From Achromobacter ruhlandii (lineage in GTDB: Bacteria; Pseudomonadota; Gammaproteobacteria; Burkholderiales; Burkholderiaceae_B), in the NCBI RefSeq assembly GCF_902859695.1, contig NZ_CADIJL010000025.1, positions 1-64,000 on the forward strand: a stretch of 64,000 bases of DNA. Reading direction: 5' to 3'. The notes under the pieces are model-generated. The model was not told where the DNA came from and ran no database searches. It saw nothing but the letters and a program-made list of their open reading frames with translations. Positions 26,320 through 35,269 of this stretch are shown here, in pieces. Numbering within the stretch: position 1 is the first letter of the stretch; each line of letters starts with the position of its first letter. The translations under genes and the position numbers were made by a program.

Positions 26320-27070
26320 GATGTTTCTCCTTTCGGGTTGAACAAGGTCGCGCCCATCGCGTCCTTGTTGTGAACCGGCCGGCGGGGGATGGGCTGGCGG
26401 CACCGCGCAGCGGGCGCAACACCGTGGAGCACCTGGAAGCGAAAAGAATTTGTCCCGCGAGGAATGCGCGCAGCGCAGGGGAAATTGTTTTCGCTGGAAG
26501 GTTGCCGCCATGAAGCCCAAGGCGCAGCCGTGCCCTCGCCAGGATTCACGACAAGCCAAGGACGCAGGGGCCGCCTGCTCCCCAAAGGAGACATGGCCGA
26601 CCTCGGCATCCCCGCATGACGGCTGCACCGGCTTGCGCCCTGACGCGGGCAAGGCCAACCCCAATGACAAGGCGAGAATGCCCCTTGCCGCCGCTGGCGG
26701 CAACGTGCTTGAGGGGTGGCGTGGAAGCTCCATAAGGCAAGGCCGGGCGGCGTGTCGGTGAACCGTCCTTCGTGACGTACAGGCGAACCGCCAGCGTCGA
26801 GGACGGCACGCTTTCGCACAACCTGCCGCAGCAAGCCGGGGCGTAGCCCCACAAGCCCCGCCCATTGCGGCGGGGCGCCATCAAGATCCTGCCCGCGCCA
26901 GCGGGCGCCGATTGCCGTGCCGCGTGCAAGACACTTGCACGCCCGCCCGTCGCCGCCTGGTCAAAGGCGGCGACGGGGCGGTCTTGCTGTGGACATTGAA
27001 ACCGGGCGCGGCCACCGCCGCGCCCGGATTTTGAGAACGGCCCCGGCGCATCGCGCCGGGGCCGCTGCGG
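26320..27070. other. 751 bp without a recognised gene, upstream of DUF736
   Basis: Open frames cross it on both strands but read as Arg/Pro/Ala-rich or mixed sequence with no ribosome site or family pattern. It contains short G+C hairpins, for example around 26835-26880 (GGGGCGTAGCCCC). It may hold the promoter and a long leader for DUF736. I see no gene that I can support. Confidence 0.55.
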
Positions 27071-27352
27071 TTATTCCTTGGTTTCGATGATCCACCACAC
27101 CGAACGCGACAAGGCGCTGCCGGTGATGGGGTGAATGTCGGTCAGATCGGCGCAGGCCGTCCAGCCCTGCGGCGGACGGTAGCCGCGCACGTCGCCATCG
27201 CCATGCCAGCGGCGGGCTCGCACTATGCCGGGGGCATAGACCGCTGCCATGCGCGGGCGGGCGGTCGGGTTCTGGCGATTCATGGGAAAGGCTCCGGGCT
27301 TGCCGAAGCGCCCCGGCCGAAAACCGGGGCGCTCGGTAGTGGTGAGGGTCAT
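27071..27352 (-). CDS. Conserved ICE hypothetical protein after ParB
   Basis: A 93-residue protein ending IHPITGSALSRSVWWIIETKE. The ATG at 27352 overlaps the ParB stop by four bases, supporting coupled translation. An internal ATG (MNRQNPTARP) also has a possible ribosome site. The middle is Arg- and Gly-rich (RARRWHGDGDVRGYRPPQGW). I recognise no family. It is likely made with ParB. Confidence 0.65.
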   Translation of the reverse strand: MTLTTTERPGFRPGRFGKPGAFPMNRQNPTARPRMAAVYAPGIVRARRWHGDGDVRGYRPPQGWTACADLTDIHPITGSALSRSVWWIIETKE

Positions 27353-29400
27353 GCGGCCAGCGCCTGCACCTCGTCGTCGGCTTCGAGGGCTTCCGGCGCG
27401 TCATCGGCCACGGCCTGCGGCTCGTCCTGCGCCGTGGTGTCGTCCGCGCCCTCGGCCTTGAACACCGCAGGCATCCAGCCGGTGCCGTCCGCCAGCCGTT
27501 CGGCTTCGCTGGCAATGTCGCCCTTCTTGAGTTTCGCCAACCGGGTGACGTGCGCCGGGGCGTACTCGGTCACGGCTTCCAGAATCACGGCTTTGGAAAC
27601 GTGCTTGAAGTAGCCTTCGGCGGTCGGCTTCCACCATGCGGCCATGTCCAGCCCCACGGCCTGCGCCAGTTCCACGCCGGGCTGGTGCTGCGAAGCGCGG
27701 GGCGTCACCACGTCCACCGTTGCGGCCACGCATACCGCAAGCAGCCGCACCAGTTCGTCCTGCGACTTTTCCAGCAGCGCCGCGAACAGTTCGGCGCTGT
27801 CCTCCGGCAACGCTTCGCCCGCGACTTCCTGCAAGGTGCGCAGCGCCACGGCGACGGGCGATTCCGGCATGTCCGGGGCCATGCCTTCCAGCCGGTCCTG
27901 CACTTTCAGGGTCACGCCGAGCGGCAGGTCGTGGCCGTAGTGGCTGCCCTGCAAGACGGCCTGCACCATGCCATGCACCAGCGCGGCCAGCGCGACGTGT
28001 GGGTGCCGCGCCACTTCGGTTTGCAGCGCCGCCGTGCGGTGGGCGCTCAACCGCTGCGCCAGCCGGTCGGACAGGCTCGCGGTCTTGGACGCTTCGTCGG
28101 TGTCGTCGCCTTCCTCGTCGTTCGCACTGTCGCCCGCGCTGAAACCCTGCCGCAGCTTTTCCAGCGTGCGCAGCGCCTTGGCCTCGGCCTCGCGCAGCAG
28201 GCCGCGATGAATCACGGCCTCGCCTTCGCGGTCGAGGGTGACGACGGCACCGGCCACGGCGCGCACGTCCGGGGCGTAGCCCTGCAAGGCATCCTCCACG
28301 GCCTGCAATTCCCCGGCCACCTGTTCGCGGCGCGGTTCCAGCGCCTCGGTCTTGTCCTCGTCCTCGGCGTCGTAGGCGTCTTCCAGTTCGGCGTCGATCT
28401 TGTTGAGGCGGGTTTGCAGCGAAGCGATGCGGCGGGCTTCGCGGGCGCTCGGTTCGCGGCGCTGGCGCGGGGCACTCTGGAACGCCTGCCGGTCGGCGTG
28501 GCTCATGTGTGGTACGGCTTCCACCCATGCCCATCCCTCGGCGCGCACGTCCTCGGCCTGCGCGTCCAGCTTGCCGCGCACCAGCGTTTCCAGCAGCGCG
28601 GCATCGGTCAGGTAGGTTCCGGCATCGCCTTCGGCGAACAGGTCGCGGCGGATGCCACCGCCTGCCGCCGTGTAGGCGTCCAGCCCGACGAAGCGCACCA
28701 GCGGATGCGTGGCGGTGATTTCACGCTCGGTCAGGCGGTCGCGCAGTGCGGATGCCCCGCGCTGCCATTCCGGCGCAGCGTAGAACGCGGCTTCCTGCGC
28801 GGCGTGGTCGTCGGTGATGGTCAAGGCCATCAACTGTTCCAGCGTCACACCACTGGCGCGGTAATCCGTCATCAGGCGCGGCGACACGTTCGCCAACTTC
28901 AAGCGGCGCTGCACTACCAGCGGGGACACGCCGAAGTCGGCGGCAATGTCTTCGATGGGTCGGCCTTCCTTGACCAGCGCGGCGAAGGCCGCGAACTGGT
29001 CGGCGGGGTGCATGGCTTCGCGCTGCACGTTCTCGGCGAGGCTCACGGTACGGGCGGACGCATCGGCCACCAGCAGGCACGGCACTTCGTAATCGGCGGC
29101 GATGCGCTTCTTCTTCGCCAGCAGCTTCAACGCGGTCAGTCGGCGGTCGCCCGCCACCACTTCGTATTGCTCGCCATCGGCGGACAGAATGACGATGAGG
29201 TTTTGGAGCAGGCCGACACGGGCGATGCTCGCGGCCAGTTCGGGGATGGACTGGCGCGGGGTCGTGCGGACGTTGCGCTTGGAACGGCGCGGCAACAACT
29301 GCAACAGCGGAACCAAAATCAGGTTCTTGGTCGGGTCGGCCACTTCCAGCGGCGCGGCGGTTTCGAGGGCGTGGATTTCGGTTTTGGTAACGGCGTTCAT
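27349..29400 (-). CDS. ParB/RepB/Spo0J-family DNA-binding protein (large ICE type)
   Basis: A 683-residue protein. The N-terminal ParB domain contains VVAGDRRLTALKLL and AENVQREAMHPADQ, followed by a helix-turn-helix (IEDIAADFGVSPLVVQRRL). The middle has a long acidic coiled segment (LNKIDAELEDAYDAEDEDK) and the C-terminus ends in acidic repeats. It is about twice the size of chromosomal ParB, as is usual in Tn4371-like ICEs. It probably helps ICE maintenance or gene silencing. It lies far from parA and is not obviously its direct partner. Confidence 0.9.
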   Translation of the reverse strand: MNAVTKTEIHALETAAPLEVADPTKNLILVPLLQLLPRRSKRNVRTTPRQSIPELAASIARVGLLQNLIVILSADGEQYEVVAGDRRLTALKLLAKKKRIAADYEVPCLLVADASARTVSLAENVQREAMHPADQFAAFAALVKEGRPIEDIAADFGVSPLVVQRRLKLANVSPRLMTDYRASGVTLEQLMALTITDDHAAQEAAFYAAPEWQRGASALRDRLTEREITATHPLVRFVGLDAYTAAGGGIRRDLFAEGDAGTYLTDAALLETLVRGKLDAQAEDVRAEGWAWVEAVPHMSHADRQAFQSAPRQRREPSAREARRIASLQTRLNKIDAELEDAYDAEDEDKTEALEPRREQVAGELQAVEDALQGYAPDVRAVAGAVVTLDREGEAVIHRGLLREAEAKALRTLEKLRQGFSAGDSANDEEGDDTDEASKTASLSDRLAQRLSAHRTAALQTEVARHPHVALAALVHGMVQAVLQGSHYGHDLPLGVTLKVQDRLEGMAPDMPESPVAVALRTLQEVAGEALPEDSAELFAALLEKSQDELVRLLAVCVAATVDVVTPRASQHQPGVELAQAVGLDMAAWWKPTAEGYFKHVSKAVILEAVTEYAPAHVTRLAKLKKGDIASEAERLADGTGWMPAVFKAEGADDTTAQDEPQAVADDAPEALEADDEVQALAA

Positions 29401-29478
29401 GGTGATAACTCCTAGCGGTAGGGATGCAGCAGCGAGAGAAGCGGCAAGGGCTGCTGCCTGCCCCTGCCGCGTGGGGAA

Positions 29479-30309
29479 TCAGGCTTTCAACTGGCGCAGG
29501 CCATCGGCCAGCATCCAGAGAGCGCGATTGAGGCGCACATCGGAATCAATGCCCTGCACCGGGCGGGTCTGCTGGCGGCGTCCGTTGGCGCTGCGGCCAT
29601 GCAATCCGCCTTTGGTCAGGTTTTCTTGGGTGCGGTTGAACACGCTCCACAAGTCCGGGCGGCGGTCATCGAACCGGCGCGGCATCAGGATTTGCGATTC
29701 GGTGATGGGCGCGGGCTTGTTGTCGGTGGGGTCGTACTTCAAGGCCAGCGCGGAACGGGCGAACACTTCGGCTTCGCCTTCGTCCAGCGTGATAGCGCGC
29801 ATGGCATCGCGGGAATCCTTCACCCGGTCGAAGCCGCGCAAGACTTCGTAAGCACCTTCGATGACATGCCCGGAAACGTCGCCTTTGTGGGGCACGCGCA
29901 CATCGGCCACGGTGTCGCCGCACACAAGGCCATTGCTGCAAACGAACCGGAACATGCCGGCCAGCATCTGATAGCTGCTGGTGCCATCGTGCGAGTTCAG
30001 CAGCACGATTTCATTGGCTTCCGCGCCGTTGATCTGGCTGGCGTGGCGCAGGCGCAGCATGTGTTTGGTGTGTTCGCGTTTGCCTTCGTCGCGCACGCGG
30101 GTTTGCGTCACCATGAAGGGCTGGAAGCCTTCTTTGCGAAGCTCGGCCAGCACGGCGGCAGTGGGGATATAGGCGTACCGCTGCGAACGGCTTTCATGCG
30201 GCGCGTCCGCGAAGATGGACGGCGCTACGCGATGAATCTGGTCACCGGTCAGCGGGTAATCGCTGCGCAGCGAGGGGGAACGGGAAGCGAAACGGGATGC
30301 GAGTTGCAT
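29479..30309 (-). CDS. DUF932 family protein
   Basis: A 276-residue protein with the DUF932 pattern: RYAYIPTAAVLAELRKEGF, VTQTRVRDEGKREHTKHMLRL and FVCSNGLVCGDTVADVRVPH in order. AGGAGA before the ATG at 30309 selects this start. DUF932 genes accompany plasmids, phages and ICEs; their role is unsettled. It lies 78 bp upstream of the ParB gene. Confidence 0.88.
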   Translation of the reverse strand: MQLASRFASRSPSLRSDYPLTGDQIHRVAPSIFADAPHESRSQRYAYIPTAAVLAELRKEGFQPFMVTQTRVRDEGKREHTKHMLRLRHASQINGAEANEIVLLNSHDGTSSYQMLAGMFRFVCSNGLVCGDTVADVRVPHKGDVSGHVIEGAYEVLRGFDRVKDSRDAMRAITLDEGEAEVFARSALALKYDPTDNKPAPITESQILMPRRFDDRRPDLWSVFNRTQENLTKGGLHGRSANGRRQQTRPVQGIDSDVRLNRALWMLADGLRQLKA

Positions 30310-31005
30310 GGTCTTTCTCCTGACGAAAAGGGTTTGCTGTTCAAGCCGCACACCGGATTCCAAGATTCGGAAGCCCAGCCTTTCGGCTGTTCTGTGCGGT
30401 TGGCACGAGGAACCCGGTTGGCCCTGTTGCCACCGTCTTTCCTGAGTTCATCGCCCGGCGGCCAAGGAGCGCGCGGACGGGAGCCGTCAAGGAGACAAGC
30501 GCAGGGTTGGTGCGGCCCGCAGGCGCAGCCGAGGACACGGCCCTGCGCGCCTTGACGGCACACGGCCGGGTGCTACGGTCGCGGGTAAGGTGATGAAGTC
30601 AGGGGAGACGGCTGGACAAGGCAACGGCCGTCCCTGTGTGCCGAACCGCACGCAAGCGAAGCGCGCAGGCCCGGATCTAGGAATCCGGGCCGAAGGCGTC
30701 AGCCGAGCGGAGCGAGGGAACGATGGAAGCCCGTCAGGGGCGAGACTCGCGTAGCGAGGCTCGATGCGCAGCACCACAGCGCGACCGGCCATGTTTCTTG
30801 GCCGGGGACGCCCATGCAATCAACGATGGACAGCATGGGCTGGATGCCCAGGATGAAATGCCGCTGGTGCGCAGGGGTTGCCGCGCCGGCGCAGCCGGGG
30901 CGGCGGTATCGAGGGGCGCCAAGCGCAGCGCGGCGGGGATTGCCGTATGGCCTTCCCCTGGAGTGCAAGCGAAGCGCGCAGCGCCCCGGAAGGGGCGCGA
31001 AGGCG
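30310..31005. other. About 700 bp leader region with constant-flank hairpins
   Basis: No credible gene is seen. Two copies of a module occur: the flank GCAAGCGAAGCGCGCAG, then a stem-loop, then CGAAGGCGTCA. They lie at 30652-30702 and 30965-31008; the stems differ between copies but pair well in each. TTGACGGC near 30552, also found in the repeats at 31824 and 32606, lies here too. This probably holds the promoter and leader of the DUF932 and ParB genes. Confidence 0.5.
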
Positions 31006-31284
31006 TCAAGCCGCGCCGTCAGGGCGCAGGCTGGATTCCGCAACCGGCATCCACGGGGAGGTCGAGTCCAGCAGGTAGCGTTTGCCGAGTGCGTACAGCC
31101 CGCAAGGCCCGGCAGGCCGATAGAACCCGGTGACGCGGCGATGGAACTGCGCGCCGAAGTCGTTGGTGTAGATCACCGCGTCGCCGATCTTGAAGCGCAG
31201 CGGCTGACCGTTCTCCGGCGCGAACGGCTTGCGCTCGTCGTGCTTCGCGGTGATTTCGATGATGTAGTCGTGATGGCTGCTCAT
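31006..31284 (-). CDS. Conserved ICE hypothetical protein
   Basis: A 92-residue protein starting MSSHHDYIIEITAKHDERK. It has an SH3-like beta pattern, LRFKIGDAVIYTNDFGAQFHRRVTGF, then YALGKRYLLDS. AGGAG lies before the ATG at 31284. It follows the DUF2958 copy 2 gene by 66 bp on the same strand. The family is found on related ICEs but has no assigned function. Confidence 0.7.
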   Translation of the reverse strand: MSSHHDYIIEITAKHDERKPFAPENGQPLRFKIGDAVIYTNDFGAQFHRRVTGFYRPAGPCGLYALGKRYLLDSTSPWMPVAESSLRPDGAA

Positions 31285-31350
31285 GGCATGGATCTCCTGT
31301 GATGGTCGAGAAAGCACATGGAGCGCCTTGCGGCGCTCCAAGGGGCCGGG

Positions 31351-31701
31351 TCAGACAACGACACGCCCGGCCAGCCGCGCTTCGCGTGCATAGGCGCTCA
31401 ACCTCTTCTCGGCGCGGAAAGACAGGTCGCGTTCGATCGGCAGGCCCAGCCCGCCGCGCACGGTCGCCAATTCGTTCAAGCTGACCCAGCCGATTTCCGG
31501 CATTCCCAGGCCCAGGTCGCAAAGACCAAAGGCGTGGTCGTGGTCATCGGGATCAATCTCGGTCAGCAGCCAGGTCGCGCCGGCATCCGGCGTGAACAGC
31601 TTGACCACGGGGGCCGGATCGAAATGCTGGTTCTCCAGCGATGCGCGGCCGTTGGCCAGCAGCACGATGCGCTGCTCGTCGGTGATGAGTGCGTGGTTCA
31701 T
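31351..31701 (-). CDS. DUF2958 family protein, copy 2
   Basis: A 116-residue protein starting MNHALITDEQRIVLLANG, with VVKLFTPDAGATWLLTEIDPDD and GLCDLGLGMPEIGWVSLNELA. It is the same length as copy 1 (24970-25320) and aligns without obvious gaps, so the two are ancient duplicates. An AGGAG site precedes the ATG at 31701. Its leader is the 118-bp repeat (31751-31868) also found before radC. Confidence 0.85.
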   Translation of the reverse strand: MNHALITDEQRIVLLANGRASLENQHFDPAPVVKLFTPDAGATWLLTEIDPDDHDHAFGLCDLGLGMPEIGWVSLNELATVRGGLGLPIERDLSFRAEKRLSAYAREARLAGRVVV

Positions 31702-31750
31702 GGTGAACTCCTGAAAGGATGCCGGGCGGAATTGCCCGACCCTTCCGGGG

Positions 31751-31868
31751 CACGGCGCAGCGCAAGCAGTCAGGGGTCGCAGACGGCCGCCAGGACGCAA
31801 GCGCTATCGGCGCGCAGCCCTTGACAGCGAGAACGCCGTGGCACGATGAAGGGAACAGCAAGACCGCC
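31751..31868. repeat. Direct repeat, copy A (leader of DUF2958 copy 2)
   Basis: About 118 bp matching copy B (32536-32654) from CACGGCGCAGCGCAAGCAGT through to GGGAACAGCAAGACCGCC, with scattered changes and a small difference around 31800-31812. The two copies lie upstream of two different minus-strand genes. A near-palindrome, ACAGCG agaa CGCCGT, is at 31824-31839. Confidence 0.8.
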
Positions 31869-31978
31869 TCATACCTCCATGCAGGCCATGAATTTCCGAA
31901 ACGCTGTCTCGGATTTTCGAGGCAGCGTTTTCGCTCGGCCCGCGCCGGGCGCAGCAAAAAGGGGCCGAAGCCCCTTCG

Positions 31979-32488
31979 TCAGATCAGGCCGCGTTCGGCA
32001 AACGAGGTGGTGTCGGTGCCCGCGACGATGACGTGATCCAGCACGCGCACGTCCACCAGCCCCAGCGCCTCCTTGAGCCGCTGGGTCAGTGCTCGGTCGG
32101 CCCCGCTCGGCTCGGGATTGCCGCTCGGGTGGTTGTGCGACACGATGACCACCGCCGCATTGAGCCGCAGCGCCTCCTTGACCAGCTCGCGCGGATACAC
32201 CGATGCGCCGTCGATGGTGCCTCGGAACATCTCGGCGTATTCGATCAGCCGATGCTGCGTGTCCATGAACAGCACCGCGAACACCTCATGCTCGAAGCCG
32301 GCCAGCTTGGCACGCAGATACTCCTTGACCGCCGCCGGCGACGTGAACGACGTACCGCGTTGCATCTTGCGCTCGATGGCCTGGCGCGCGGCCTCCAGAA
32401 TCTGCTCGGCAGTCGCCAGCAGGTAGCGGCCCTGTGCGTCACGCACCATCAGCGAGGAATCGAACGAGGAAAAGGACAGTTGCGACAT
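31979..32488 (-). CDS. radC: RadC-like JAB-domain protein
   Basis: A 169-residue protein of the RadC/YeeS type lacking the N-terminal helix-hairpin-helix. The JAMM metal motif HNHPSGNPEPSGAD is intact and the preceding Glu lies in GFEHEVFAVLF. RadC-like genes are constant members of Tn4371 ICEs near the integrase. Despite the name, a DNA-repair role is not established. Its leader contains repeat copy B. Confidence 0.92.
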   Translation of the reverse strand: MSQLSFSSFDSSLMVRDAQGRYLLATAEQILEAARQAIERKMQRGTSFTSPAAVKEYLRAKLAGFEHEVFAVLFMDTQHRLIEYAEMFRGTIDGASVYPRELVKEALRLNAAVVIVSHNHPSGNPEPSGADRALTQRLKEALGLVDVRVLDHVIVAGTDTTSFAERGLI

Positions 32489-32535
32489 GATCGTGCTCCG
32501 GTTGCTCGGGCGGAATTGCCCGGAACCGTGGAGAG

Positions 32536-32654
32536 CACGGCGCAGCGCAAGCAGTCAGGGGTCGAGGACGGCTGCCAGGCCGCAAGCGTGCAAGCACGCG
32601 CAGCCCTTGACGGCGAAAACGCCGTGATACGGTGAAGGGAACAGCAAGACCGCC
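32536..32654. repeat. Direct repeat, copy B (leader of radC), with palindrome
   Basis: This is the partner of copy A. It includes a perfect palindrome ACGGCG aaaa CGCCGT at 32610-32625, close enough to the radC start (32488) to be an operator or leader hairpin. A third constant-flank hairpin module follows at 32687-32728. From 32489 to 32822 no gene is seen. Confidence 0.8.
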
Positions 32655-32822
32655 CACACCCGCCCAATGCACACACTCGCCTTTGTGCAAGCGGAGCGCG
32701 CAGGCCCGCCAGGGCCGAAGGCGTCAGGGGTCAAAGCCGGATGGCCGCGATTCGGCACGAAGCGCGGGGCGCAGCCCGCGAACCCGACGGCGGCACGCCG
32801 GGACGCACGAATGCTGCTTGGC

Positions 32823-33887
32823 CTACTCGGTGTCCTGCTTGCGCTGCTCGATCTGCAACCGCGCCCGCTCGGTCGCCTGCTGCAACTTCTCGCCCAGCAC
32901 CGCACGGGGCGGCAAGCTGGTCAGGTACTCGGCAACGTGGATGCCCGATTTATCCAGCTCCAGCAATTCGATCTGTTCGCGCTTCTTGCCGGTGCAAAGA
33001 ATGATTCCCAACGGTGGGGCTTCCTCCGGCTCCCTCTCGTGCTTGTCCAGCCAGCGCAAGTAAAGCTCCATCTGCCCTTTGTACGCCGCCTTGAACTCGC
33101 CGATCTTCAATTCGACGGCCACTAGCCGCCGCAGCTTGCGGTTGTAAAACAGCAGGTCAAGGTGAAAATCCTCGTCGTCAATCTGGATGCGCTTCTGCCT
33201 GGCGACGAAGCAGAAGCCCGCGCCCAGCTCCAGCAGAAAGGCTTCCATTTCGCGGATGATGGCCGCCTCAAGGTCGCTTTCCTGCCAGCTATCCCGCAGG
33301 CCCAGGAAGTCGAGGATGTACGGGTCGCGCATCACCAGCGCCGGGGTCATGCGCTGCGCATCGCGCAGGGTCGCCAGCTCCTGCGCGATGGTTTCTTCCG
33401 GCTTTTGGGACAGCGCCGTGCGCTCGTAGAGCATCGAGTCGATGCGCTCGCGCAGCGTCCGCACGCTCCAGCGTTCGGCCCTGGCCATCTGCACGTAGTA
33501 GTCTCGCTGGAGCGGGTCTTTCAGCGGCAGCAGCGCCAGGAAATGCGACCAGCTCAATTGTCGTGACAGCGTCACGACAATTGGCTCGTCCGGGTAGGTC
33601 GCCGCGAACTGCACCATCCGGCGCAGGTTCTTGTCGGCGAAGCTGCGCCCGTAGTCGCGGACAAGCTGCTCGGCCAGGGTCGGCAGAATTTCCTCGCCGT
33701 ACCCGGCCCGCTGCCCGGCCAGCACCTCCGTATGGATGCGCTGGCCGATGTGCCAAAACAGCAAGGTCAGTTCCGCATTGACCGCCGAGGCGGCGCGCTG
33801 GCGCGACGCCTCGATCAGTGCCCGAATGTCGCCCAGCAGCGCCTTTGGCGCTGCGGGTGACGCAATGGATGCCTTGCGCCTGGTCAT
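32823..33887 (-). CDS. YhcG/DUF1016 PDDEXK nuclease-like protein
   Basis: A 354-residue protein. The N-terminal DUF1016 domain (AELTLLFWHIGQRIHTEV, YGRSFADKNLRRM) is followed by a PD-(D/E)XK nuclease domain with an Asp in HLDLLFYNRKLRR and the ELK pair in VAVELKIGEF. The start overlaps the integrase stop in an ATGA, so the two are co-translated. YhcG-like proteins occur in ICEs and restriction islands. A role in recombination or defence is possible but unproven. Confidence 0.88.
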   Translation of the reverse strand: MTRRKASIASPAAPKALLGDIRALIEASRQRAASAVNAELTLLFWHIGQRIHTEVLAGQRAGYGEEILPTLAEQLVRDYGRSFADKNLRRMVQFAATYPDEPIVVTLSRQLSWSHFLALLPLKDPLQRDYYVQMARAERWSVRTLRERIDSMLYERTALSQKPEETIAQELATLRDAQRMTPALVMRDPYILDFLGLRDSWQESDLEAAIIREMEAFLLELGAGFCFVARQKRIQIDDEDFHLDLLFYNRKLRRLVAVELKIGEFKAAYKGQMELYLRWLDKHEREPEEAPPLGIILCTGKKREQIELLELDKSGIHVAEYLTSLPPRAVLGEKLQQATERARLQIEQRKQDTE

Positions 33888-35086
33888 GCCGCTGCCTCCG
33901 CAGGGAGCCGCTTGGCGCCGGTGATCGTCTTGCGCCGGTTCGCCACCAGTTCGGCCGCCTTGCGCACCGGGTCATCCTCGGTGTGGACGTAGCGCATGAA
34001 CATGGCCACGGTCTTGTGCGCGGTCAGCGCCATGCCGACCTTGACCGGGATGCCCGAGTTGGCAATGTCGGTCGCCGAGCGGTGGCGAATGCCGTGCGTG
34101 CCTACATGCGCCGCGCCTGCTGCCTTGAGCGCACGGCTCCAGCCGTTGTAATACTCGCCCGTGGTCAGGTGCTGGCCGGGATGGTTCGGGGATGGCAGCA
34201 CATACGGGCAATCGTCCCGGCGCGGTGCTGTCGAAAGCAGCCGGTAGGCTTCCTCGCTCATGGGCTTGGACATGCCGCCGGTCTTGCTGTCGGGCCAGAC
34301 GACGCGCCGGTTCTCGAAGTCCACCCAATCCCATTGGAGCGTGACGATTTCGCCGCGACGGCCGGCGAACTCGAATTGCAGCCGGATCGCCAGCGGGATG
34401 ACGTAGCTCTCCAGTCCCTCGGCCTCCAGATGCTCAAGATGACGGAACAGCTTGCCCATGTCCTCGTCGCTGATGAGGTGGGTGGCCTTGCCGTTGGGGA
34501 ACATCGGGACATGCCGGCACGGATTGGTGCCGTCGGGCCGGTAGCCCCACACTTCGGCCAGATTGAACATGCGGCGCATGACGCTGAACGTGCGGTTCGC
34601 GTCGGCCGGCTTGTGCGTCATCTTCTTCATCATCCCGGCCACGTCCGGGCGCTTCACGTCCTGAACCTTCATCCGACCGATCATCGGGACGATGTTGCGG
34701 TCGATGACGCTCTGGTAGCCGTCCTGCGTGCTGGGCTTGTTGCGCAGCTTGGAGTAGTCCTCCATGAACTTCGTGCAAAGCTCCTTGACCGTGGGAGCTT
34801 TGCGGGCGGCGGCCTTGTCTGCGGCCGGGTCACCGCCCCGGCGCACTTGGGCGAGCCATTCCTGCGCCAGCGAACGAGCCTGTTCAACGGTCAATTCCCC
34901 GTACTGGCCCAAGGCGGGCTTGCGGCGCTCGCCGGCGTTCGTCCGGTACTGAAGCATGAACACCTTGCGGCCCGATGGGGTAATCTTGCACAAGAAGCCC
35001 GGCACCAGGGTATCCCTGAGTTCGACGGCCTGCGCCTGGGGTTGTGCCGCGTCGATAGCGGACTTGGTAAGCTTGATCTTAGCCAT
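33884..35086 (-). CDS. int: Tyrosine integrase of the ICE
   Basis: A 400-residue phage-type integrase that should join the ICE to its attachment site. It has an N-terminal DUF4102-like arm-binding region (LVPGFLCKITPSGRKVFMLQ), a core-binding domain, and catalytic residues visible as the Arg in FAGRRGEIVTLQWDW, HGIRHR, and a late Tyr in MFMRYVH. GAGGAG precedes the ATG at 35086; an upstream ATG at 35134 is less likely. It lies 176 bp from the att core, facing inward. Confidence 0.93.
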   Translation of the reverse strand: MAKIKLTKSAIDAAQPQAQAVELRDTLVPGFLCKITPSGRKVFMLQYRTNAGERRKPALGQYGELTVEQARSLAQEWLAQVRRGGDPAADKAAARKAPTVKELCTKFMEDYSKLRNKPSTQDGYQSVIDRNIVPMIGRMKVQDVKRPDVAGMMKKMTHKPADANRTFSVMRRMFNLAEVWGYRPDGTNPCRHVPMFPNGKATHLISDEDMGKLFRHLEHLEAEGLESYVIPLAIRLQFEFAGRRGEIVTLQWDWVDFENRRVVWPDSKTGGMSKPMSEEAYRLLSTAPRRDDCPYVLPSPNHPGQHLTTGEYYNGWSRALKAAGAAHVGTHGIRHRSATDIANSGIPVKVGMALTAHKTVAMFMRYVHTEDDPVRKAAELVANRRKTITGAKRLPAEAAA

Positions 35087-35261
35087 GATGACTCCTCGGA
35101 AAGACCCGATTCCCAAGAGCCTCATAGGGGCCACTAGCCGGGAAGTTGGGTCAGGTTTCGGAAAGCACCGGCATATGTTGAACTCGCCTAAGTCCTTGAT
35201 AAACCTGCTGTATCGAGCTTTGGCGTAGTCCAGCGAAGTTTGGTGCTGGAGTCATGGTGAA

Positions 35262-35269
35262 ATGAAAAA
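35262..35269. other. ICE attachment core, right junction
   Basis: ATGAAAAA here is the complement of TTTTTCAT, the 8-base core remembered for Tn4371-type elements. It lies 176 bp outside the integrase start and next to chromosomal sequence. An interrupted CCAGC/GCTGG repeat lies at 35231-35250. The other copy should lie beyond the left edge, so the core could not be confirmed by comparison within this window. Confidence 0.75.

Noticed and set aside
26256-26852. Gene of about 200 codons upstream of DUF736
   Set aside because: It overlaps the conserved DUF736 gene in another frame and resembles no family.
27550-29415. Long open frame of 621 codons on the plus strand opposite ParB
   Set aside because: It mirrors the codon structure of a clear ParB gene, has no ribosome site or family motif, and is His/Arg/Gly-rich as expected of a reverse-strand shadow in G+C-rich DNA.
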